DNA from: Sipunculus nudus
Taxonomy: Eukaryota; Annelida; Sipuncula; Golfingiida; Sipunculidae
Direction of reading: 5' to 3'
Length of the DNA: 64,000 nucleotides
Assembly: GCA_026874595.1 (NCBI GenBank)
Contig: CM049313.1
Span: 52,625,659-52,689,658, forward strand
Part shown: one piece after another, positions 23,081-35,710 of the stretch
How positions within the stretch are numbered: position 1 is the stretch's first letter
Layout: every line of letters starts with the position of its first letter
Program-made: the position numbers and the translations under genes
The notes under the pieces: model-generated
What the model was told of the DNA's origin: nothing
Database searches by the model: none
What the model saw: only the letters and a program-made list of their open reading frames with translations

Positions 23081-23418
23081 CTATTTGGGTATACTATTGG
23101 GCCCCCAATGAAAATTTGGTTTCGCCGCCAATGGTAATTTATATTGTGAACATTTATAATGAAAAATATTTTACCCGAACTAGCCCCCCCCCCCCCCTTT
23201 CCCCGCTCACACTTTCTCCAGACAGATATGGCCCACAAGTGTTGTACGAGTGCCCGTTGTATCATTTCAGGTCTCAGCATATTAAGTCCGCTCTAAATTC
23301 ATGCAAATAATTGACCATAGTCTTCATCCAGTGTAAAGAAGCATGCCTCAAGGATTTAAGATGTAGGTCTTACTGTATTATCTATCTACATTTATCTCGT
23401 TCCCACGCGATAATTATC
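22130..23418 (+). repeat. Internal unit, copy 2 of the 1.29-kb direct duplication
   Basis: Offset from copy 1 by about 1,794 bp. It runs without interruption into the right arm array, whereas copy 1 is cut off after 23 bp of the array by block X. This suggests copy 2 plus arm is the ancestral arrangement. It includes its own MITE-like segment at about 22436-23132. Confidence 0.9.
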
Positions 23419-23649
23419 GCGTGGCCACGCGATAGTATCGCGTGGGAACGAGATAAATATCACGTGGCCACGAGATACTAACGCGTGGGAACGAGATAAT
23501 TATCGCGTGGCCACGAGATACTAACGCGTGGGAACGAGATAATTATCGCGTGGCCACGAGGTACCAACGCGCGGGAACGAGATAATTATCGCGTGGCCAC
23601 GAGATACTAACGCGTGGGAACGAGATACTATCTCGTGGGAACGAGATAA
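23395..23649. repeat. Right arm subrepeat array
   Basis: About 12 subunits, mostly in the orientation opposite to the left array (GCGTGGGAACGAGATA), but the first unit is in left-array orientation, so polarity switches near 23420. One unit carries GAGGTACCAACGCGCGGG instead of GAGATACTAACGCGTGGG. Confidence 0.9.
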
Positions 23650-23740
23650 AAATAATTTTGTGCATGTCCTATACGAGCCACCGTATGATCGTCTCAGTCA
23701 GCCAGTACATTTTGACTGCGCTCGTCGCGTGGTGCACCTG

Positions 23741-24115
23741 AATATTTCGCGCTGATTGGCTGAGCCAGAGTTTGGCCTACATTATGTTTAAACAGTCCAG
23801 CTTTCAAGAGTGCTGGTCCGATAAACGTTAACACTGAGGCTGAGGGTTATAGTGTTTTATAACGTCTCGCCGAACTCAATTTAAGCGACGGTCTAAAATT
23901 ATCAAGACAAATTAAGTGCGATTACTGAATGAACCATATTGGTTTTGAAAAAGATTCTAAGAAAGACCACTGCTGACGTCACTGGAAAAAACCTTAGTTC
24001 AGCGAGGCGGTGATGTGTGGCGCTGACTGTCCGGGAGCCGGCAAGATTACCAGTCCATGAAATCAGAGGGTCAGATAGTGGCAAATTAGTTATACGAGTT
24101 GCCGAAAGATGGCGG
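23741..24115 (+). promoter_or_regulatory. Promoter-like patch: E2F, CCAAT, CRE, AAGATGGCGG
   Basis: TTTCGCGC (23745-23752) is followed by ATTGGCT (23755-23761), ATTGG (23938-23942), the perfect CRE TGACGTCA (23974-23981) and AAGATGGCGG (24106-24115), the YY1-type motif often spanning a start codon. The ATG at 24109 opens only a 14-codon frame (MAGPILNATQRMNV, then TGA) without a good splice donor. The patch begins 50 bp outside the foldback element. Individual motifs are short; the cluster is suggestive only. Confidence 0.35.
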
Positions 24116-24249
24116 GACCGATACTAAATGCGACACAACGCATGAACGTTTGATTTCTCTGTCAGAAGCAACAATTAAGTCAGAACTATTTCATGGACTG
24201 GGCCAGTCTACCTTACAATATTTAAATTATATGAATGAATGAAATTATT

Positions 24250-24345
24250 CATAAGTGGCGAAAGCAGGGGGGGAAACATAATAAGTACCAGTATTTTTAA
24301 GTACAGTTAGTATATTCTTATGCCCATATAAAACCCGTAAGTGCA

Positions 24346-24398
<53 letters not shown>

Positions 24399-24467
24399 TT
24401 ATTTATTTATTTATTTATATGTCTTCTATCCCCCACCCCCATGAATACTTCGATTCGCCGCCAATGC
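24250..24467. mobile_element. Small MITE of the GGCGGCGAA family with TA core
   Basis: The left end TTCATAAGTGGCGAAAGCAGG and right end CGATTCGCCGCCAATG mirror the ends of the elements at 20637 and 22436, including the G/C tracts just inside. The core is (TA)n then (TTTA)n at 24349-24420. About 218 bp in all. Confidence 0.55.
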
Positions 24468-25826
24468 TTTAATTATAAATCCACACCGTGATTTACTATT
24501 TGATGGATTTTAGCATCAACATGAGTATCGAGCGATTTGATAACGTTTTATACATTGAATACCCCATAGGATTACCAGTACAGGATTTTGGACATCACAA
24601 CACACATTAATTTAACACAAAGCATGAATCGGGCATTTGCGTTAGTATTTATTGTTACATTTGTTCATAAGAAATTGGTCAACAAGATTGTATCTATTGC
24701 TTTCTTTTCACATTGTAATTGTAATTCATTTGCATTTCTAATACACACTTAAGTTTTCGATCCATTCTCTTGCATCAGCAGACTTGTTTTTTTTTCACAA
24801 AAAAATGTTTGTTTCGCAAGAGATATCTTCAATTTGGTTACAGCTTGAAACTGAACCAGTAATTAAGCGAGAGACCCCCTTAGTAGCAGCCAGACACTCG
24901 GTAGACTGTAGCTTATTAGAAAGTACAGTAACTACGGGGCTAATAAATCTCAGACTCCGAAACGCAGAAAAATTTAAACTTTTCTTGTCTTATTTCCAGC
25001 TTCGTTTGGTATATTAGGCAGACGACTGATTGCGTGGCAGTGTCTGTAAACGTCGATCAGTCACGTGGTTTTTTTTTTTTTTGCTAATTGGCTGCCATAG
25101 AAGTAATCAGCAATGTTTACTGATACGATGTTACATAGAGGATTGCTTCGAGCAGACCTCTAGTCATGAACAGCTGATTGAGTACTCCCGCATAAACACC
25201 CGCTTTTGGTTTTACTGAACAAGCGTACTAGCTATTTTAAGAGTTTGTATGTAATCTAGCAGGCAGTCAGTGGAAATACCAGAATCCTTATAATTTGGGA
25301 CTGACGGACAAAATTCACACACATAAAAAAAAATACCTTTTCGTTATCAGTTCACGGACTATGGAGGCAAGAGTTTCTCATTTGGGTTGTTTTTCTGAGT
25401 TTACTGCAAGTATATTAAAATGTTTAGAACATATTTACCAGATATTTGGTATGATTATTCGTGTTTCTGTCATATAATACCATCTTAGAATATTTGCATT
25501 CCGGTTTTTTTCCGGCAATACAGTTTACAGAAAGAACATTTGTATTGCATACAGCTATATACCGTCCACCCTAGAACAAAATATTACTTAATAATGGACC
25601 CTTTACACTGTTTTACAATATCAGGAGTCACACACACACTCATTTCATATACCTTACAACGTCTGTGTAAAATATTTCAAATATATTATATCTAAGTGTT
25701 AGTTTAAATAAATAAAGTATGATGGTTCTAAAGCTGGCTCAGATATAAAATATTATACAGTGGGGGCAGAAATTAAGAAACAGAACCGATGTCTATCATT
25801 CAAATTATAAATATATTGATTTTTAA
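24468..25826. other. Unassigned, no gene recognised
   Basis: Includes CACGTG near 25062, a T tract and a nearby ATTGGCT, but no frame or repeat that I can interpret. Confidence 0.4.
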
Positions 25827-27356
25827 TACCGTATTTCCGTGAATAGACGCCCGGGCGTTTTTTTTTTTCAGACGCTGCTTTCACCCGGCGTCTAAACAAG
25901 GGCGGCTTCTATTGAAGGCCGGCGTTAATTAGAAAATGACAGTATCAGGCCGATCAGACAAAACTGAAAAAAGAACACGTCAAAACAATAAACCCGTCGG
26001 TCACTACTCAGGGACACAAGTGAAAACATCGCAGGGACAAGGTATAAATTGTGTTTATAAAAATTCCTGAGTTCTATGCCATAGGGATATGGGACACGCG
26101 CAGTCTCCACAAACACGCATCATAATAAGAATTTACGGGGAATCACGGCGAGAGATGGCAGTTGTCAACAAGAATCTGACTACACCGGCCTCTCGAAACC
26201 AGGTACCCCCGGTGTTTCGTGTGGCTGTTCCATTTATTTTACACCGCGTTCCCTCTGAACACGGGGTGGCTCTTCCATAAAATGTGCACCACGTACAACT
26301 GGTTAAATTGGTTCCATCGATATCCGGGGGGTTTGTACTTATAACGGCACAGCGTTATTCATTTTCATACACTTCCCTCCCGTCTTTTAACTGATTCAGC
26401 TTGACACAGCGTATTCAAGCGTTTACGATCTTCTATACACCAAACACGGGGATGGCACTTCCATAAAGTGTACACCGCGTACAACTGGTGATACTGGTTC
26501 CATCGAAATATGAGGATTGGTACGTATAACGGCAGTGCGTAATTTGTTTTCATAACATTGACACTTGCTTTCCGACTTTAACCGAGTCAGCTTGACACAG
26601 CGTATCCAAGCGATACCGACCTAGTATATATTGGTATGTGACATTTACTGCCGAGCATATTCCACTGAATATATTGTTTTCGATAAGAATAATACTATTT
26701 TAACTATTAAGAAAATCCCAGAAGCGTGGTTTTTGGCAAAATTTGGGATGCACTTAAAAGCGCTTAAAAATGAAATCAAGGAGCGTTATTTGGCTTGACA
26801 TTAGTTTCAAACTGTATCCCTTCACACTGTCACTTGTTGCCTTCATGCTACACAAGAAATATGTGCCCAGACGTATTTGATCAGTTGCGTTCATCGAGAG
26901 GAAGACTCTACGTACCAACTTGGCCCGCTTGTGGCAAGCGGTACTATTTTTACGTAGCTTAACACCACTGATAGGGTTAGCCTTTATTAGTGATAGTGTA
27001 GCGTTTATTAGAAACGCTGATCGGCTTTAATCATAATGGACAAATCGGGGCATTTGGTGTATCTTATGGAAACAGGCATACACATAAGAAAAATAAAAGA
27101 GAAAGATTTATAGAGGAACTAAACATATCAACACAAACACAAACCGAAAATTCATACAATCTCAAGTCAATTTGACTGGTTAATGCACCAAATATAGTGA
27201 CGGGAAAAGACATCTCGCGGCATACATCGAAACAACTCTGACACCAGGCCTCTGAAAAAGACCGGCGTCTATTTAAGGCCGCCGTTTTTTTTTCTTGGAC
27301 ATTGTTTTGCCGCGGGGACTATTTAAGGCCCGGTGTCTGTTTAAGGAAGTACGGTA
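25827..27356. mobile_element. 1.53-kb element with TACCGTA terminal inverted repeats
   Basis: The left end TACCGTATTTCCGTGAATAG and the reverse complement of the right end (TACCGTACTTCCTTAAACAG) match at about 25 of 30 positions. GGCGTCTA..AAGG motifs repeat just inside both ends. TA flanks are possible as a 2-bp target but ambiguous. The ends resemble a widespread animal family whose termini read close to TACCGTATTT. The interior (26004-26513) is duplicated inverted as block X inside the foldback element. No transposase motif is seen, so it is treated as non-autonomous. Confidence 0.65.
26277..26625. repeat. Two diverged ~183-bp tandem units inside the 1.53-kb element
   Basis: CCATAAA(A/G)TGT(G/A)CACC(A/G)CGTACAACTGGT, then CCATCGA, GTAC(T/G)TATAACGGCA and CAGCTTGACACAGCGTAT occur twice with a spacing near 183 bp. 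The second copy is more diverged. Confidence 0.7.
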
Positions 27357-29434
27357 TATAAATTGTCATGCTTAAGTAGAAGGGGCTGGTCACCTTGATC
27401 ATATCCCTGGCTTAAAAGTGTTTCATTTGGTATATAATAGAAAATCAAATAAAAAATGACCTTATAATATGATCAACTAAAATGCAAAGATTAATGTGAA
27501 AGTTAAAAAAAATGAGTGCCAAATTAGCTAGTATCAATAAACTATAGTAACTCGTTTATTAATGCTATAATTTACTGATGTAAAAAAACCCTGCATTTGA
27601 TTGATTGTGATCACAGCTTGTCCTTCTTATGCGTGCAACGGAAGTGTGTGGAAGACAAGTTAAGGCAATAAATATCGCATCCTGACATTTTTAAAATTTA
27701 ATTTAAGGCCGTCTCTGGCCACAGGAAAAATCATCGCTTATTCATAGACAATTTAATTTGTTCTCTGAACTCAGGGCCGTCACCATTAATTAAATTTATT
27801 AATTTTCACAATATTAAGTGCGATGTCATCAGTTTCATTATTTAATTATTTCCATCGTATTTATTATAAAAAAATAACAATATGTCGAGTAAGACAGCTA
27901 TAGAAAGAGATTCCTTTGACGCATAAAAACTAGGCGACGATAGGATTAATGACTAGGGGCAGCAGCTTTCAAGGGCCTATAAAGACGTTAAGAAAGCACG
28001 GAACATACTCTAAAAGCTACTTACGTTAAACCTACAAAGAATACACACGATAACTGAAATGCCGTGAACTTTTTTTCATTCAAATCACCTTCGCTGGATA
28101 TATGTGCACTTCATTTTACCCTGACAAGTCTCTCAATACATCTCTCAACTGAACGCAAAACGTATGCTAAGAATGTGTAAAGGGAAGATTAGGAACGCAT
28201 CAGACAGGGAATTTACGCTTGCATTTTTCTGGGGGTTTTTTAACTGAATGTTAAAAAAAATCCTATTCTCAATGGCATCAAGTTGAATAGAAACCCATTT
28301 TAAAATAATCCACTTGAAATGGTATCACCTGCCTCCCGCTTTGTGTTTTAAACTGTGATGAGGAGGGCTTGACCCCAGGAAAAGCTAAAAACAGTTCTTT
28401 TGCTGAATTATCGATATTTGCTTTAGCCAGGTCCTCCGAGCCCCATCTATAGGACTCTTAATAGATTGATGGACAAAGCGTGGGTTATTCTGTACCCTTG
28501 TGTACACACCAAGACGATAACGGTAGGGAAAAGGAAAAGAAAGGACCACGGCATCATCTTTACAAAATACAAAACTATGTTTATGATCTTTTGATTCAGT
28601 CTCACACGACGCGGTATCTTCGATATATAAATTAAACACCTTTACATGTAAGGGCATTCCGAAAATTGCTATTTATGTTTTATTGTTGAAATCTCTCAAA
28701 CAATATTGAACAAAGGGAGTAGACTGTTTTATACACACCTTTAATGTACCTTTCTTAAGCTTTTTCTGTCGAGCTGAAATGCTTTCATATTCTCACCAAG
28801 ATGGATATAATGTGAAGGCAATGTCATTACCTTTTAATAATTAAAGTATATTTATGCACACGTGTGAAAAGTGTCTATCTTTATAGGTGACATTAGTAAA
28901 ATAGTTTCCTTTACTGCATCTTTTAAAGAATAAAATACGCAGTAATGTATAAATACCAGACGGAACCGTTTTGTAAAGAAAGCTCCAAACAGAAGAGAGG
29001 CAAAAAGCGGCCCACGGACGCCACGTTATAGCAATATTGTATTATTTGCAGAGCTGAACTATTAAAAAAATGGTTAAAAGAAGATTATATTTATACTGTA
29101 AAAACAGATCTGTAAAAATCTGCAAAGTAAATTCTCATGATTTACTATTAGGCGTACTGTATTCAGCTTACTGAACTATCAAAGCTGGAAAGTTCATAAA
29201 TCAACTATACCAAGCAATTAATTGAATTGATTATCAATTTTTTAAGCTTACTTCCAAAACGGATTGTCAAGCACAGGTTCAGTGATTAGTAACGGTGTTT
29301 GAAACATCGCTTAGATCACCTTTTGGACTTGATGGTTTTATTAAATAAACGTTTAAAACTAATTAGCAGACAATACACCGATGTCTGCTTTCGAGAACAG
29401 CAAAGACCAAATTGGTTCAAGCAGAAGCCAATAG
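27357..29434. other. Unassigned AT-rich DNA, no gene recognised
   Basis: Only short frames; the 90-codon minus-strand frame at 28385-28657 has no recognisable motif. No repeats linked to other parts of the window. Confidence 0.45.
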
Positions 29435-29617
29435 CAGGAGCGGATGCAGGATTTTGGAAAGGGGGTTACCGTTCACAAAAATGAACCAATGCCCTAAAGT
29501 GGTCTGCAACACCCTCAGTGGGTTTGGCCATAAAATATTTAGAAAATAGTGCTAAGAGGGTGCATGTTTACGTAACGGATTTAAACCCCCTAACCATCTG
29601 GATCGGCCCCTGAATAG
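29430..29617. mobile_element. 178-bp MITE, CAGG(A/G)GCGGAT-type ends, AATAG flanks
   Basis: The element 29435-29612 starts CAGGAGCGGATGCAGG and ends CTGGATCGGCCCCTG, an imperfect inverted repeat of about 16 bp. G and C tracts lie just inside. It is flanked by AATAG at 29430-29434 and 29613-29617, a plausible 5-bp duplication or the remnant of a longer one. Too small to code for anything. Confidence 0.7.
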
Positions 29618-32329
29618 CTGTCTAGACCATTTTTTTTATTCATTTAAATTTTTTTACATCATGTTTAAGCAAGGTAATACAATTAACCAATCAACTAAAT
29701 GTAAATTGGTCTACCTAGCATGTATTTATTGATCCGCCCTTTCAGCAAGAAACGCTTTAATACATTTTAAGTATTTATTTCTATTTCCCATGGTATCTGC
29801 GCGTCAGCTTTTCGCTCTATATAGGTTCGGTAATCAATGATGATCATTCTGATCTAGTCTAGCCTGTGCGGGCCTTCATCGACAAAAGAACAAACACTGT
29901 GATTATAACTACTAACAACAACAGGAATGCCGGACAGAGTATAAAGACATAGGCCCTACTTATCTGTTCATGTTTGGGAGGAACAGCGATGACCTGAGTG
30001 TACTAGTACCATGGCGGACGGACAGGTCGGTTATTTTCGTCTATCTATCACGAGGAGCTGTACAAATGGCTCTTTTTATAACCTTGCTATCAGTCTCTGA
30101 CGCATAGCTGCCTCGTCTTAATAATGGCATTATCTTTGAACTGGTAAGGACAAGAAACTGGCAGGTTTCACTCTTTTTAATTTTAACCATGGGTCCGCTG
30201 ACTTTATAATGCTATTGATAATTCTATCTTGTCACACATTTGTCTCCTTTAACACCATTTTGTTACAACTTGCAGGTCATATGGTGACACTAATAAGGAC
30301 AGAAACGAAGTCAGCTAAGTTTGTATTTTCTTAAGGGGAACGGGGGCCATATTTACGCCTACTCCTTTTCTATAGATGGATCTTGCAGTTATAACAAGCT
30401 AACAATATTGTCGGAATGCCTAGGCATTAAACGTCCGAAGAAACTTTCACCTGCCTAATTGATCGTGCTACACCATCTTGAATGCAAAGTTTCCGATATC
30501 TCTCAAGAATTTTAGCTTTTTCATCATAATTACTGTTCCTCTGTTACTGCCTCTTCATACAAACATACAACGCAAAGTTGAGGTATGGATGTACTTAATG
30601 CTATATATGACATTTGGATATTTTTTTCACAAAAGTGAGTTTAAAAAACAGATGATAATATCAAGATTACAAAGGTTGTTAGGAATTCATTTATTTCACA
30701 AAATATGTTTATTCCAGTAAACCTTTGAAAGATTTATACACAAGGAGTGTTTCCTCGTCTACAAAAGCTGTTGGCTCGGCAGAAAGGCCAGCAAATATAT
30801 TTGATCACAGAGACAATTTGACTAGGTCAAACTTGAAATAAACCCCTGAACCCACTGTGCCCTGTGTATGTCCCGAGCAATAGTTTTTCTTAATTAGATT
30901 ACATTATATAGAAATCGGCATTTATACCAGCAGGTATGCCAGGCACATAGGATGTTGAATGTTCAGTCAGACTTATTTTACTTCATCTGCGCTCTTATTT
31001 TCATCTTTTTGAGTACCTTGGTTTTTATCACAAATCAACCGTTACTTTATGGAAAAACAGAGTTGACTGCAGGTAAAATAGGCTTGGATTGAATCTGTCT
31101 TGGCTGGAAATTGTATGATATTGGGGCAGCACCAGGCTTCAAATGATGGTAACTGCTGGTATTTTGATAAGCTCTCGGGGTTGTAAATTTAATCGGGAAA
31201 GGTAACTAGTCAATGATGTACTAAAAGGATACGTGATCTAGATGAAGGGACTGTAGTTAAGATCATGATGACGTGTTCATTTATTAATTTATTCATTCTA
31301 TTTGTACAAATCAATTCACTAGAATCAAGATACTTTGATATTATGAAAATGTACCTTAATGTTAAGAATAAGTGATTACACGCGCTCAATTTCCTTAATT
31401 ATAATTCATTAAGACAGCTGGTAACATATGCACACAAAAAGCGGGGCGTGGTTTACAAACACTCAGCTGTATTTACCTGGGTTTCCATGTGCGTGTATAT
31501 GCGGATATGTGTGGGCAATAGCTCATATGATTTTGTAACTTGAATGTTTAAATATATACCCAGCCAAAATATTAATCATGATAAAAATAAATACAAAAGT
31601 ACAAATCAAACACGCATAATCGCTCAGACAAACACACACCTTAAACTGCTCTCCCTACATGTACAATTGAGATGAGTAGTCCGAGAAAATATTTTGATAT
31701 CTTGAAACAATATAAAGGTTGACAAATCACAGATAAGCGGATAAATGGAAGTTGTATTTAAAACCAAGAAGAAAGGTACGAATTGCATTAAAAATTTGAA
31801 GGACGCGGATGACCTCAAGAGGAGTTTGGCGAAAACAGTATTCCCGAAACGCTCGTAAAAGAGAACGCTAACTAAATAGCTATCCCAAAAGTTGAAAGTG
31901 GTCCACAGACATGAATATTTTGAGGACATGAAACGTTATTTAATTTGCTGAACTTTTCTGATAAGTTACAGGAACTTTTATATCTACATGAACTGTTCCG
32001 GTAGGTTACAAACACTTTTTTTTATACAAATAAGTAACCATGCATATGAGAACCACATAGGATCAATATTTGTCCTTATTCCTAAGGTCATAAATTACCT
32101 ATTTGTATCATTTTATTTTTCATTTAGCCTTAAATGATGTAATTTGTCTAAATTCATCAATTTACCAATGTGTAGCTATTGTTATATAAATGTCGAACCA
32201 AATTATCGCGATACATTAACTAGACGGGATTGAGATTGATGACTTAAAAAGACCCAATGGAAATGGAAGTCTTTCAGAAACCCTTGATTACAGTAATACC
32301 AGTCCATGTCACTTTTGGTGGCTGCAGGG
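29618..32329. other. Unassigned, no gene recognised
   Basis: ACCATGGCGGACGGACAG near 30010 looks like a start codon in good context, but the frame stops after about 20 codons with no standard donor. Segment 30275-30400 is a diverged relative of the repeat at 35395-35710 (GGTGACACTAATA.GGACAGAAACGA). A 101-codon minus-strand frame at 31624-31929 lacks known motifs. Confidence 0.4.
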
Positions 32330-32600
32330 GCAGGAATCACCAGGAATATTAACTTGCTTACTGAGTACACCCGTCTCCTGACACTCTCTGATCGGCGAAA
32401 CCTTTCGACTCCGTTAATATATTTTCGTGACACATTTGAGACACACGCCCTAACCGATATATTTTTGGCGGCACTTGACTGACAGGCCGAGCATTTGGAC
32501 TGTGGTCAATTTGCAAGGTCACGCGAGTGCTCTTTAAGATGTCTTTTTTTCTGTGACATTTATACATGGTGACAAATGTCAAGACCGAAGAAAAATATGA
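32330..32600 (+). repeat. Dispersed repeat, partner at 41280-41545
   Basis: Shares CTTACTGAG..CACC..GTC, CTGACAC, TGAT(C/T)GGCG..ACC, CGACTC, ATTTTCGTGAC and AAGGTCACGCGA in the same order with 41280-41545. Similarity is patchy, so both copies are old. Open frames on the minus strand in both copies are not alignable as protein. Confidence 0.6.
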
Positions 32601-35394
32601 CTTACTTCTCAATGAACGGCATATTCCCATAGAATATTAAATGTTCCTACAGCGTATATATGATTTATGTGGATCAGTGTTATTTACCATGCTTAAAATT
32701 TGTTTATTTATATTCATTAAATAATATATCTACGTTATTCTGAAAAAGAAATGTAAAAAATAGTATCCATAGATACGTACAGTCGGGGTGCTTGGTTTAT
32801 TATTTTCCGACACAGCTTAAGGACTCTGTTATTCGCATAAACTCATTTACGGTATAGTTATTGCATTACTAATGGGTTGTTGTACCTCGCCAGGTGGTGA
32901 GAGGTGATATGTTTTCTCCTTGGGTTTTCTGTGTGCAGAAGTACATGTATAATTTGTTGATAATTCATGGAGGGTTTGAATAGAACTCAAGGAATAAACA
33001 AATAAATTGTGCACGTAATTTTGATCATCATTTGTTTTTTCTTCATCCAAAAGCTACCTTCAAACGTGACATACGTTTATTTCTGTTGTCTTTTGAGCTA
33101 TTGTTGAATTACTAACAAGCGGATGGGGGGGGGGGGGGGGGCGGATAGGTTCCGTGTTCGCCGTTTAGTTTGATTAGCATTTTTTAGAGGTTGAGGCCTC
33201 TTACCGTTTTTTTTTTATTACAAACGAAGCACTATGCCTCGAGTAAATGTTATATAACGTCATAGATTTAAAATGATGACATTTTATGATGTGCGGTTCT
33301 TTGTTTCGATTTGGTATAACATAATAAGAACATACTTCTCTAGCGTATAATATGCGCTGGAAGAAAATGTTACTCCCAGAGTATCAGTTATGCTTGCAGG
33401 GGAGTATTCAGGCAAGTCCCCCTTCCTCACCTTTGACCAAAACCATCTATGAAAAAGAAAAATAAACTCTTGTTACCGAAAAATAGAGCCGAAGTTTGCA
33501 TCATGATGTATTTTAAAATTCCCCAGTTTGCGCCATTGCAATATCAATTTTCATAAATAATTTCTACACCAATTAAGGGGTAAACCCCCTTCCCTTTCCC
33601 TCCCAATCTAACTCCCCGTCCGGTATTCTCTCTTGTGTCCACGCGCTCAGTATGTAAATCCTTCTTTTTTTTTAAGACCACTCCTGCAAACAAGAAGGCA
33701 TGATATAAATAATCAGGTGGAACAAGACCGATACCCAGACCGAGACCAAGACAAAAACAAACAAAAAATATTAAAAAATGGTCGAAAGACTATTATAGTC
33801 TGGGATCATCGAACACATTCAGCACAAAATATATAATCAGGAAATGAAGTAAGAAATCATGAAGAGTTAAATGGTTTATTTGGATAAAACATAATTGTTG
33901 CCTACAGGTGCAAAGTGGTTGAAGAAATAAAGATATTGCTCTAAATTTCAGAACATTTCTGAAATGTTTCAGCACTAATTTTGTAGGATTTCATCAAGAT
34001 AATACGTATACAAAAGAAGTGAAGTTCAATATGAATGTTGCAGATAAATTTTATAATGTTTGATAAGAAAAAAGTCAGTAACTTTGCATAGGTTGATGCC
34101 TACAGTAATTCCATCAGGTCACTAAAAAAGGTTTTATACACATTGACACAAATGTATTTACCAGGTCAGGTTATGTTAAATAAGAGCCAAATAGAATAAT
34201 AAGCTATAGTCAGGGAAAAGTAGTTAATAATGTTGTGTTTATCGTTATCATTAGATGTGTTGATCGGTAAATAAGTTCGTTAATGTATCAAATAATGGAA
34301 CTTTCTAAGCTACAGTTTGTTGTGATAAGCTGACAGAAGATTCTGGAAGTCATGAAGCTTCAGGATCGTTGCTGGTAATTTCAATGTAGTTAATAATCAA
34401 GAACAATCGTTACGAAAATGCTCGTTGTAATCCTGAAATAATAGACGGTTTCGTGCCGCCGATGTGAGGGGGATTTAGAATCGTTCTGCTGAGGTTTTGT
34501 CGTGAGACTTTGGTTTGCGCTTGGCGGGTCGAGTTCCGCGTTAAGACGTTTGTTGGTCCAAGGAGACAGTGTTCATTTAGCCGACGAGGGCGCTAGAATT
34601 GTGTGGACCTTGTATTTGTAAGGTTAGAGCCAGTTGACTGCGGGCAAAAGACACCGAACTGATAAAGGATTGTATTATGAGATAGGAACCAGTCTACGAC
34701 GGCGGTGGCCCACTGTTGGACGTTACCGGAATAACCCCTAGACGCTAAATGACTTCTCTGGATTTCTGCGTTATAGTTCCCGGAAAATATATGCCCGTTG
34801 CGTGTGTGGTCTGACACACATATCAGTATATATGTCAGTATTTCGTGGTCTCATGGCGTCATCTAACCCCTGTTTATGCCAAGTAGTCAATGGCGCATAT
34901 GACTAAAGCATTCTGACCTTCATGTAGCGCAGGTGAGCTTTCACCAGCCTGGGACCTTCAGACAGAGAACCTGTCTTATACATCATAAGAACCATGGTGT
35001 TGACACGACACAAAAGAAATGTAGCACAAAGTGCAAACACCAAGGTAGCCCTAATCCATTGATGTCGCCTAGGGGGGAACACGGGTAACCCGTTGGTACC
35101 TTAGAGGACCCCGGTGGGTATATTATTTTTGCCTATATGTAATCAAAAGCAGCTCTAAAGTTTGGGGTTTTTGACAACCTGGCTTTAAAGTCCAACGTAA
35201 CAATGTCTTCTCTTTATGTCTGCATTATCTATGAAAGCAATTGACTGGAAAATGGTTGGCTTCGCTGCTTTATTTCCCATTGGTTACATGATGTACAAAT
35301 GCCACTGACACTTTCCACCTCAAAAATGTATTGGTCTATAGTTGGACCTGAAATAAAAAGCCCATTTAATCCATGATTTACGAAACAATGTAAT
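32601..35394. other. Unassigned, no gene recognised
   Basis: A G tract of about 18 lies at 33124-33141. A CAG/GTGAGC donor-like site occurs near 34931 without a supporting frame. No repeat structure found. Confidence 0.4.
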
Positions 35395-35710
35395 TACGCA
35401 CCAGGTGACACTAATATAGACAGAAACGAGATCACATACCACTGTAATCCATCTGTATTACCTTGCAGGGAACGTGGTCCATTATTTCCACTTAAATCTG
35501 TACTAAAAACGGATCTTTTCGACAATTGCATACATAATCTCAAAACTTTGAAACACCCTACATCAAAACTGCTCATCCTTAACGCTCATATATTTGAACA
35601 GAAACGGGGTCAATTGCCAATGTTATCTATCGGTGTTACCGCCAGGGGAACGTGGTCTATTATTTCCCCCTATTTCTGATCTATAATCGGATATTTTCGA
35701 CACCATAACA
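35395..35710 (+). repeat. Two diverged ~195-bp direct repeats
   Basis: ACAGAAACG(A/G), GTTACC or ATTACC, GGGAACGTGGTC.ATTATTTCC and TCGGAT.TTTTCGACA recur in two units about 195 bp apart. A third, weaker relative is at 30275-30400. Confidence 0.6.

Larger units (their letters stand above)
19801..23691. mobile_element. Foldback (FB-like) element with 6-bp target duplication
   Basis: The element spans 19807-23685 (3,879 bp) and is bounded by TGATCG direct repeats (19801-19806, 23686-23691). Its termini are TACGGTGGCTCGTATAGGAC and the exact reverse complement. Each outer arm has about 40 bp of unique sequence, then about 255 bp of 21/22-bp tandem subrepeats, giving roughly 300-bp inverted arms. 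This layout (long inverted repeats built from tandem subunits) matches the Drosophila FB and sea urchin TU class. The interior holds two nearly identical 1.29-kb units and a 510-bp insert. No transposase was found, so it is probably non-autonomous. Confidence 0.85.

Noticed and set aside
26089-26280. 63-codon frame present twice (also on the opposite strand at 21855-22046)
   Set aside because: It is identical only because the 510-bp block was copied recently; no motif or selection signal can be argued from two copies.
30010-30070. ATG in good context (ACCATGGCGG) as a gene start
   Set aside because: The frame ends after about 20 codons and no standard splice donor is present.
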